From assembly GCF_022605725.1 (NCBI RefSeq), contig NC_065564.1, positions 7,480,698 through 7,544,697 on the forward strand: DNA of 64,000 nucleotides, in the 5' to 3' direction. The notes below the pieces were generated by a model, which saw only the letters and a program-made list of their open reading frames with translations, was not told where the DNA came from and searched no databases. The first letter of the stretch is position 1; every line of letters starts with the position of its first letter. The position numbers and the translations under genes are program-made. This DNA is from Anthonomus grandis grandis (Eukaryota > Arthropoda > Insecta > Coleoptera > Curculionidae). Positions 41,001 through 53,000 of the stretch are shown here, piece after piece.

Positions 41001-44000
41001 TGGATTTTTTCCATATTTATCTCCTTTGTGGTGGTCATTTTGGTATGTCTGTGTATTTTCTCATATAACTATGGTTGTATTGCATATATTTGCTTAATTT
41101 TTATTTTAAAAGGTACTTATAAATGTTCTTATAGTTCGTAGAAAAAATGAGGCAAACCCAGGAACTGGAAAATTTTTTATTAATTTTTTCCATATTTAAC
41201 TCCTTTGTAGTGGTGATTTTGGTATGTCTGTGCATTTTGTCCTATAATTTGGGTTCTATTGTACATATTTGCTTGATTTTTGTTTTAAAAGGTGCCTATA
41301 AATGCTCTTATGGTTCGTAGAAAAAATCAGGCAAATCCAGGCACTGGAAGATTTTTTATTAATTTTTTCCATATTTAACTCCTTTGTAATGGTCATTTTG
41401 ATATGTCTGTGCATTTTATCCTATAACTCGAGTTCTGTTGCTCAGATTTACATAATTTTTGTTTTAAATGATGCCGACAACTGTTGACTTATAATATTTT
41501 CTCTTCTTAAAGTCAAGAGTGAATCACACCCACTGCAAATGCGTCGACGGATACCGACTTACGGGTCGAAACGGGCAGTGCCAGGCGGAAGGGAAAATGG
41601 CCGAACTGATTTTGGCCACAGAGGCGGAACTGAGGCTGATTTCGCCCTATAAAATGGGCGATATTAATAAGAGTAAGAAAACCCAACCGATCGCACCAGG
41701 ATATAAGGTAAATAATTGCTAAAAATCATCTTTTTTTGCTCATCATTTTGACTATATTCAACTTCTAAGCGGGATAATTAAAAAAATATTTTAGGCATCT
41801 AAAGGAAATTTTCACACTAAGAAAGGGTGTTCTTTTACGAACATTTTCATATACGAAAGATTCTTGTAGGTTTAAAACTTTTTGAGTTAGGACCAGTTTT
41901 GTGAGCCAAGGTCTAACGTCCAGCTAAAATTGTATATGGGGGATACTTTGGGGTGTCACACGAGAACCGTTTGAGATATTTTCATGATTCTTTCAACACA
42001 GTGTAAAGGGATTCTTGAAGATCAATTTGAGGCACAAATTGTGGTTCTAGCTCAAATATTCACTGAACTACAGTCGGTTTGGTTGAGATGACTTTTAATG
42101 CAAATTTTTCTAAGCAGAATAATTTTGAAACTATTCTAGATACTTAAACGCAAGGTTCACCCTAAGAAAGAGTGTTTCTTTGCAAACATTTTCATATATG
42201 AAAGGTCTCTTAAGATTAAAGACTTTTTTAGCAATCATCCATTTTATGAGCCAAGCTCCAATGCCCAGCCAAAAATATACATTTCAAAGTCCTTATATGG
42301 ACATTTTGGAGTATAATTCAAGAACTACTTAAGATATCTTCATGATTCTTTCACCATAATTTAGAGGGTTTCCTGATGATGAATTTCGTGTACGAAACAT
42401 TTTATTTTTTATTTTAATTATTTGTGTTTTTAGAGAGGGTGATAGATGACAAATAAAACCCAGGGTTGCATTGGAATTTTCAGCTTCTAACCGGGATATT
42501 TTGAAAACTATTCCAGGCACTCCTGTGCGGCTTTTACGTAGAATTAGGGATTTTCTCATTGAACATTTTCATATATAAACGGTTTTTGTGTTTTAAGAAC
42601 TTTTTTAGCTACAAGCAGTAGACTATTAGCTTTGTAAGTCGCAAAGCCCTTAAGACGGAAAAACTCATAATACATGAAAATGTTTACTAAGAAAGACTCT
42701 ATCATTGGGTGTAATTCCTATATAAATGCCCCCAACAGTATTCAAGATATCTCGGTTAGAAGTTGAGTTATTGTGGAAAAATATGGCCTCATAAAAGCTG
42801 CTCTAGCTCAGTGAGTATTTGAGCTAGAAACACTATTTATGCCTTAAATTGGTCTCTAAGATTCCCTTCACACTTTCTTGAAAAAATCATGAAAATATCT
42901 TAAAGGGTTTTTGTGTGACACCCCAAAGTATCCTCCATATACATTTTTGGCTGGACGTTGGACCTTGACTGATAAAATTGATCGTAACTAAGAACGTTTT
43001 TAACCTACAGGCACCGTTCATATATGAAAATATTTATAAATAAACACTGTTTCTTATGGTGTAACTTGCACTTAAATGCCTTCAATATTTTTTAAATTGT
43101 CTTGGTTGGAAGTTGAGTTTATGTAAAAAAGTGCTATTAAACTTCGCTTAGTTAAACTGACCATAGCTCTTGGCCAAACAACACAATTTATGCCTCAAAT
43201 TAATCTTCAAGAACCTCTTTACACTTTTTTGGAAGAATTATAAAAATATGCCAAATGGTTCTCGTGTGACACCCCAATGTATCCCATCATATACAATTTT
43301 GGCTGGACTTTGGACCTTGACATCATAAAACTGGTTCTAACTCAAAAAGTTTTTAACCTAGAGGCATCGTTCATATATGAAAATATTTATAAATAAACAC
43401 TCTTTCCTATGGTGTAACTTGCGTTAAAATGCCTGCAATACTTTTGAAATTATCTTGATTGGAAGATGAGTATTTGTCAAAAATTTTACTATTAAACTTG
43501 GTGTACCCAGATCGACCAAAACTCAGTGAATTTTTGAGCTAGAACCACAATTTATGCCTCAAATTGATCTTTGAGAATCTCTTTACAATCTCTTGAAAAA
43601 ATCATTAAAATATCTCAAATGGATTTCGTGTGCCACCCCAAAGTATCCTCCATATACATTTTTGGCTGGACGTTGGACCTTGACTGATAAAATTGATCGT
43701 AACTAAGAACGTTTTTAACCTACAGGCACCGTTCATATATGAAAATATTTATAAATAAACACTGTTTCTTATGGTGTAACTTGCACTTAAATGCCTTCAA
43801 TATTTTTTAAATTGTCTTGGTTGGAAGTTGAGTTTATGTAAAAAAATGCTATTGAACTTCGCTTAGTTAAACTGACCATAGCTCTTGGCCAAACAACACA
43901 ATTTATGCCTCAAATTAATCTTCAAGAACCTCTTTACACTTTTTTGGAAGAATTATAAAAATATGCCAAATGGTTCTCGTGTGACACCCCAATGTATCCC

Positions 44001-47000
44001 ATCATATACAATTTTGGCTGGACTTTGGACCTTGACATCATAAAACTGGTTCTAACTCAAAAAGTTTTTAACCTAGAGGCATCGTTCATATATGAAAATA
44101 TTTATAAATAAACACTCTTTCTTATGGTGTAACTTGCGTTAAAATGCCTGCAATACTTTTGAAATTATCTTGATTGGAAGTTGAGTATTTGTCAAAAATT
44201 TTACCATTAAACTTGGCTTAGCCAAATCGACCATAGCTCAGTGAATTTTTGAGCTAGAATCACAATTTATGCGTCAAATTGATCTTCAAAAATTCCTTTA
44301 CGCTCTATTGAAAGAATCATGAAAATATTTCAAAGGGTTCTCGTGTAACACCCCAAAGTATCCTCCATATACATTTTTGGCTGGACGTTGGACCTTGGCT
44401 CATAAAACTGATCCTAACTGAAAGTGTTTAACCTGCAGAAATCATTCATATATGAGAGTATTTATAAATGAACACTCTTTCTTACGGTGTAACTCGCGTT
44501 TAAATGCCTGGAATAGTTTTTAAATTATTCTGTATTAAAGTTGGATATTTGTAAAAAATTTGCCATTAAACTCAGCTCAATTAAATTGACTCTAACTTAG
44601 TGAGTTTTTGAGCTAGAAATACTTTTTATACCTCAAATTGATCCTCAATAATCCTTTAAAAAAAATCATAGAGAATCCAATAAAAATCCTTAATTTCAAG
44701 ATCGATTCGGTGGACGTCCTGTACAGCAAGAAACAAGTGGAGGCCTACTGGACCGACTATCAAAACAAACGCATCCAGGCGATGACCGTGCAACTGAACG
44801 AAGAGAAACGGACCAACAGGGACGCCGGTACCGCTATTTCACTCAATTTTAAATCGAAATTTACCTAAATCGGGTTTTTTTCTTTTAAATTTAAGAAATC
44901 GCCAGGACCGTACTGGGGAACCTGCGTGGTCCCAGGGGAATCGCCCTGGATTGGGTCGCGGGGCGGATCTACGTGACCGACACGTCCAGGATTTTGGTGG
45001 CCGACATCGAGGGAAAATTCAATTTCACCCTTTCGAGCGGGAACATGCAGAACCCGCGGGATGTGGTGGTCGACCCGGAGGCGGGGTACGTCTTTTGGGC
45101 CGATTGGGGACCGGTGCCGAGGATCGAGAGGGCCAACATGGACGGGTAAGTGACAGTTATTTTCTTTTTTATTTTTTTTTTTATTTTACGAAATTCGTTG
45201 GTACAGTCTTAACCATGACGAGGTTCTTTAGTCTCGTGCGCAGTCCCTGTAAACGCCCTTTAAATGTAAAGCAGTGGGGACAAAAATGAATTTTTTTTTT
45301 CGATTTTCCTCCTCTAACAAGAGGCCCAGAGTTGAGTCATTTCATATTTTTTTTGTAATTAAAAGAACGGCACTCTAGATCAATTAAAGAAGGCTCTCGC
45401 TCAGAGAAATCCTATTCAACCTAAGAGGACAAGGTGTAGTTCAAGTATTCCGGATACCTTAAAAGAAAAACAATGACACTACCTACATCTAACAATTCAA
45501 TTCAATTCAATAACTTTTTATTTAATATACATTATAAATAAAATATAATACGAAAATTACTATATAGCTATGTAAATCCCTTGTCACTTTTTTTAACATA
45601 TCGAAATTTTCTTGTTCGTATAAACAGAATCGTATATGACGTACGTATATTCTACAGTTTAATAAATATATCTTTACCATATACGGTTGATAAATATACC
45701 AATAGTTTGAATTTAAAAACTGTATTTTTGAACCTAGATAATGGAAAATTGTCTAGAGCCCAAAAAAAACTGAAATTTTTTCAATTCTTAATAACTTATC
45801 TTATAAAAACTGAATGTTTACTTGTTTGCAATAAAAAATGGCACAACTACTGCAATTTTCATAGTGATAGGCCTTGATTTCGAGAAATAAAATAAGGTTT
45901 TTTCACGTTTTACTCAAAAACCTTAAGGTTATGTGAGAAAAGTATAGATGCAAGAACTATAGATTTTTTATCATTTATAATTTTCTTTAAAAGCATTTTT
46001 TCTCTGGAAATTATTTTCTGCAAAAAATAACGTTTTTTATTAATACTACCCTTATTCCTCCACCCACCCCACACAACTTACCAATAAGAAATTGTTTTCA
46101 AAAACCATTGTTTTCCAAAATAATACGCATGAACAGCCGATTTCGTGGTTAATATCTCATCTAATAACACAGTTTGCTTAGTTAAATTTGACATAATTAT
46201 ATATATGTATACTAATAAATATTTAATACAAAAACAGTGCTATTAGATTGGATATTATGCACGAAAACCAGTGATTTTTCAAAAGAATTTCTTACTTGGC
46301 CAATGTTTGGGGTGGGTTTTGTTTATGAAAAACAATGATCAAATGGTCACAAGAAAACATTGAACTCTTGATGCGATATTTTGTGAAATATTGCGGGCAT
46401 TTGAATGCGGTTTTCACTTAATTCTTAGCAATTTTTTGATAAACAATTTGATATACGAACGTTTTTTGTAGCTCTAACACTTCTTGAGTTAGAGCCAGTT
46501 TTATTCGTAAAAGTCTAAGGGAATCTAAATTTCAACAATTAAGTTTGGAAAAATATTACTTTGTTCATACATTTTTGCTCATAATTTGAAAACTACTTAA
46601 GATATTGCAAATATTTTTTTAGACTAAGGTAGGGGATTCCTGAAGATGAATTGGGCATAAAAAACTTTCATTTAGAGCGAAAAATTCCTTCATCTAGAGT
46701 AATTTTGGTGAAGCTCAACTTTGTTCAAACTGTCACAAGGAAAAATTTAACTTTTTGTGCGATATTTTTAAAAATATTGCAGGCATTTAAATGCACTTTT
46801 CACTGAAATCTGGGGAATTTTTAGATCAACAATTTGATCTACTAACGATTTTTGTCGCTCTAATACTTTTTGAGCAGAGAAACCTAATTTAAGAAACGAG
46901 ACATGCCAATATTTGACTTATTGTTATTCCTTTAATACATATTTGCCAATAACTCGAAAACCACTTAATGTATTCTCAATATTCTTTCAGGCACATGTAA

Positions 47001-50000
47001 AAGGATTCCCGAAGATGAATTAGGCATAAGAAACATTCATTTAGAACGAAAATTCCCTTCTATAGAGCAATTTTGGTGAAGCTCTTATTTGTTCAAATTG
47101 TCGCAAGAAATTATTGAACTCTTGATGCGATATTTTGTGAAATACTTAAAGAATTTGAATGCGGTTTTCACTTAAATCTGGCATATTTTTTGATAAACAA
47201 TTTGATATACGAACGTTTTTTGTAGCTCTAACGCTTTTCGAGTTAGAGCCAGTTTTATACGTAAAAGTCTAAGGGAATCCTAATTTCAACAATTAAGCTT
47301 GAAAAAATTTTACTTTGTTCATACATTTTTGCTAATAATTTGAAAACTACTTAAGATATTGCAAATATTTTTTTAAACTAAGGTAGGGGATTCCTGAGGA
47401 TGAATTCGGCATAAGAAACTTTCAGATAGAGCGAAAATTCCTTCATATAGAGTAATTTTGGTGAAGCTCAACTTTGTTCAAACTGTCACAAGGAAAAATT
47501 TAACTTTTTGTGCGATATTTTTAAAAATATTGCAGGCATTTAAATGCACTTTTCACTGAAATCGAATGTGAAATACTTAAAGAATTTGAATGCGATTTTC
47601 ACTTAATTCTTGGCAATTTTTTAATAAACAATTTGACATATAAACATTTTTTGTAGCTCTAACACTTTTTGAGTTAGAGCCAGTTTTATTCGTAAAAGTC
47701 TAAGGGAATCCTAATTTCAACAGTTAAGCTTGAAAAAATATTACTTTGTTAACAATTTTTGCTAACAATTGGAAAACTACTTAAGATATTGCCAATATTT
47801 TTTTAGACTAAGGTAGGGGATTCCTGAAGATGAATTGGGCATAAGAAATTTTCATTTAGAGTGAAAATTCCTTTATATAGAGTAATTTTGGTGAAGCTCA
47901 ACTTTGTTCAAATTGTCACAGGGAAAAATTGAATTTTTTATGCGATATTTTGAAAAGTATTGCAGGCATTTAAATGCGGTTTTCACCTAAATCTTGGGCA
48001 TTTTTGGACAAACAATTTGATATACGAACGATTTTTGTGGCTCCAAAACTTTTTGACTTATAGCCAGTTTTGTCGAAGAAAAACCTGATTTAAGGAAAGA
48101 GAGGTAGCAATATTTGACTTCTTGTTATTCCTTACATACACATTTGCCAATAACTCAAACCTACTTGCCAATATTCTTGTAGGCAAACCTAGGGAAATTC
48201 CTGAAGATGAATTGGGCATAAGAAACTTTCAGATAGAGCAATAATTCCCTCCTATAGAGCAGTTTTGATGAGCTTAACTTTGTTCAAATTGTCGCAAGAA
48301 ATTATTGAACTATTTATGCGATATTTTGTGAAATATTGCGGACATTTGAATGCGATTTTCACTTAATTCTTGGCAATTTTTTAATAAACAATTTGACATA
48401 TAAACGTTTTTTGTAGCTCTAACACTTCTTGAGTTAGAGCCAGTTTTATTCGTAAAAGTCTAAGGGAATCCTAATTTCAACAATTAAGTTTGGAAAAATA
48501 TTACTTTGTTCATAAATTTTTGCTAACAATTGGAAAACTACTTAAGATATTGCCAATATTTTTTTAGACTAAGGTAGGGGATTCCTGAGGATGAATTCGG
48601 CATAAAAAACCTTAAGATAGAGCGAAAATTCCTTCATCTAGAGTAATTTTGGTGAAGCTCAACTTTGTTCAAACTGTCACAAGGAAAAATTTAACTTTTT
48701 GTGCGATATTTTGAAAAATATTGCAGGCATTTAAATGCACTTTTCACTGAAATCTGGGGAATTTTTAGATCAACAATTTGATATACTAACGATTTTTGTA
48801 GCTCTAATACTTTTTGAGCAGAGAAACCTAATTTAAGAAACGAGACATGCCAATATTTGACTTATTGTTATTCCTTTGATACATATTTGCCAATAACTCG
48901 AAAACTAGTTAATATATTCTCAATATTCTTTCAGGAACATGTAAAAGGATTCCAGAAGATAAATTAGGCATGAGAAACTTTCATTTAGAATGAAAATTCC
49001 CTTCTAAAGAGCAATTTTGGTGGAGCTCTTCTTTGTTTAAATTGTCGCAAGAAATCATTGAACTCTTGATGCGATATTTTGTGAAATATTTGAGGCATTT
49101 AAATGCGGTTTTCACTCAATTCTTGGCCATTTTTTAATAAACAATTTGACATACAACCGTTTTTTGTAGCTCTAACATTCTTGAGTTAGAGCCAGTTTTA
49201 TATGTAAAAGTCTAAGGAAATCCTAATTTCAACAACTAAGCTTGAAAAAATTTTACTTTTTCATACATTTTTGCTAATAATTTGAAAACCTACTTAAGAT
49301 ATTGCAAATATTTTTTTAGACTAAGGTAGGGGATTCCTGAAGATGAATTCGGCATAAGAAATTTTCATTTAGAGTGAAAATTCCTTCATATAGAGTAATT
49401 TTGGTGAAGCTCAACTTTGTTCAAATTGTCACAGGGAAAAATTGAATTTTTTATGCGATATTTTGAAAAATATTGCATGCATTTAAATGCGGGTTTCTCC
49501 TAAATCTTGGGCATTTTTGGACAAACAATTTTATATATGAACGATTTTTGTGGCTCCAAAACTTTTTGACTTATAGCCAGTTTTGTCGAAGAAAAACCTG
49601 ATTTAAGGAAAGAAAGGTAGCAATATTTGACTTCTTGTTATTCCTTACATACACATTTGCCAATAACTCAAACCTACTTGCCAATATTCTTGTAGGCAAA
49701 CCTAGGGAGATTCCTGAAGATGAATTGGGCATAAGAAACTTTCAGATAGAGCAAAAATTCCCTCCTATAGAGCAGTTTTGGTGAGCTTAACTTTGTTCAA
49801 ATTGTCGCAAAAAATTATTGAACTATTTATGCAATATTTTGTGAAATATTGCGGACATTTGAATGCGATTTTCACTTAATTCTTGGCAATTTTTTAATAA
49901 ACAATTTGACATATAAACATTTTTTGTAGCTCTAACACTTTTTGAGTTAGAGCCAGTTTTATTCGTAAAAGTCTAAGGGAATCCTAATTTCAACAGTTAA

Positions 50001-53000
50001 GCTTGAAAAAATATTACTTTGTTAACAATTTTTGCTAACAATTGGAAAACTACTTAAGATATTGCCAATATTTTTTTAGACTAAGGTAGGGGATTCCTGA
50101 GGATGAATTGGGCATAAGAAACTTGCAGATAGAGCGAAAATTCCTTCATATAGAGTAATTTTGGTGAAGCTCAACTTTGTTCAAACTGTCACAAGGAAAA
50201 ATTTAACTTTTTGTGCGATATTTTGAAAAATATTGCAGGCATTTAAATGCACTTTTCACTGAAATCTGGGGAATTTTTAGATCAACAATTTGATATACTA
50301 ACGATTTTTGTAGCTCTAATACTTTTTGAGCAGAGAAACCTAATTTAAGAAACGAGACATGCCAATATTTGACTTATTGTTATTCCTTTGATAAATATTT
50401 GCCAATAACTCGAAAATCACTTAATATATTCTCAATATTCTTTCAGGCACATGTAAAAGGATTCCTGAAGATGAATTAGGCATAAGAAACATTCATTTAG
50501 AACGGAAATTCCCTTCTATAGAGCAATTTTGGTGAAGCTCTTATTTGTGCAAATTGTCGCAAGAAATTATTGAACTCTTGATGCGATATTTTGTGAAATG
50601 CTCAAAGAATTTGAATGCGGTTTTCACTTAAATCTGGGATATTTTTTGATAAACAATTTGATATACGAACGTTTTTTGTAGCTCTAACACTTCTTGAGTT
50701 AGAGCCAGTTTTATTCGTAAAAGTCTAAGAGAATCCTAATTTCAACAATTAAGTTTGGAAAAATATTACTTTGTTCATAAATTTTTGCTAATAATTGGAA
50801 AACTACTTAAGATATTGCCAATATTTTTTTAGACTAAGGTAGGAGATTCCTGAAGATAAATTGGGCATAAGAAACTTTCAGATAGAGCGAAAATTCTCTC
50901 CTATAGAGCAGTTTTGGTGCAGCTTAACTTTGTTCAAATTGTCGCAAGAAAATATTGAACTTTTTATGCGATAGTTTGTGAAATATTCCAGACATTTAAA
51001 TGCGGTTTTCACTCAAATCTGGGGAATTTTTAGATTAATAATTTGATATACTAACAATCTTTGTAGCTCTAATACTTTTTGAGCTAGAGCGAATGTTATC
51101 TCAGAAAAACCTAAATTAAGAAACGAGACATGCCAATATTTGACTTCTTGTTATTCCTTTGATACATATTTGCCAATAACTCGAAAACTAGTTAATATAT
51201 TCTCAATATTCTTTCAGGAACATGTAAAAGGATTCCAGAAGATAAATTAGGCATGAGAAACTTTCATTTAGAATGAAAATTCCCTTCTAACGAGCAATTT
51301 TGGTGGAGCTCTTCTTTGTTTAAATTGTCGCAAGAAATCATTGAACTCTTGATGCGATATTTTGTGAAATATTTGAGGCATTTAAATGCGGTTTTCACTC
51401 AATTCTTGGCCATTTTTTGATAAACAATTTGACATACAACCGTTTTTTGTAGCTCTAACACTTCTTGAGTTAGAGCCAGTTTTATATGTAAAAGTCTAAG
51501 GAAATCCTAATTTCAACAACTAAGCTTGAAAAAATTTTACTTTTTCATACATTTTTGCTAATAATTTGAAAACCTACTTAAGATATTGCAAATATTTTTT
51601 TAGACTGAGGTAGGGGATTCCTGAAGATGAATTGGGCATAAGAAATTTTCATTTAGAGTGAAAATTCCTTCATATAGAGTAATTTTGGTGAAGCTCAACT
51701 TTGTTCAAATTGTCACAGGGAAAAATTGAATTTTTTATGCGATATTTTGAAAAGTATTGCAGGCATTTAAATGCGGTTTTCACCTAAATCTTGGGCATTT
51801 TTGGACAAACAATTTGATATATGAACGATTTTTGTGGCTCCAAAATTTTTTGAGTTAGAGCCAGTTTTACCTTAGAAAAACTAGTTTACTGCCAATGACT
51901 GGACCACTAGTTAAGATACTGCCATTATTTTTGAAAAAAACTTGAAGTGGCCCATGGATTGATTATCAAATAGCCTCTTTTACCTAACACCCCAGATTTT
52001 CTTGACAAAATGGTGACTCAATTTTTCAGGCTGAACCGGAAAACGCTGGTGCAAAACCTCCTGTGGCCGACCAGTTTGACGATCGATTACCCGACGAAAC
52101 GGCTCTACTGGTGCGACCCGAAGGCCTCCACGATCGAATCGATCAACTTCGACGGTTCCGGTCGCAATTTGATCAAACACTTCGACAACTCGACCGACAT
52201 ACGCCCCTACAAGATCGAACTGTTCGAGGACAACCTGTACGTCACCACTTACCGCAAACACGACGTCGTCCGCCTAAATAAATTCGGCACAGGCGAGACG
52301 ACTTACCTCGCGCACGGACTTACGCGCATCTCCGACTTACTGATAGTCCAGGAGCACAAGCGGCCAAAAGTGAAGAACTTGTGCAAGGATTTCTGCAGTA
52401 ACAACGAGTTTTGTCTGTTGACGCCTAAAAGTCCGCGGTGCGTCTGCGCCGACGGGTTTGTCAACGATAATTTGACGTGTAGGGCGGTGGCGCCGCCTAG
52501 TGTCGTCTGTCCGCTCGATTGTAACGTCGGCAAGTGTAAAGTGGAGGGGGATAAGGGGCCGTACTGCGCGTGTCCGCCTCTGTATAGCGGCGACCGGTGT
52601 CAGACGTATCGGTGCTCGCAGCATTGCAAAAACGGGGGGATTTGCGTGTTGGACAAGTGGAATGCTACGGCTGACGATGCTGATGGTAAGTCGCATTTTT
52701 TTGTGTATATGAGATTTGATGCTTGTTTTATGGGGTTTTGTTGTAAAAATGGCGGTTGGCTTGAGTGTCTTCGTATGTACTTACAAACGTTAGGAGGTCA
52801 AGTCTCTATTAGCAACAGTCTTGTAGTTTACTTAAAAACTATTAGTTGGTAAATCTTTTTTTAACAGGCTGCAAAATTTAAAAAAAAACTCCAAAATTTT
52901 GGGGAATTTTTCTTTTTTTTTTTTCCATCATAAAAACTGCTTTTGGGACAGTAAATTGCTTCTATTAAATTTAAAACGTTCATTTAAAGGCTTTTGGTTA

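Noticed and set aside
34988..41487. Hydrophobic open frames in the 179-bp array that look like membrane proteins
   Set aside because: T-rich satellite gives Phe/Leu/Ile-rich translations that repeat with the unit; no independent gene signal.
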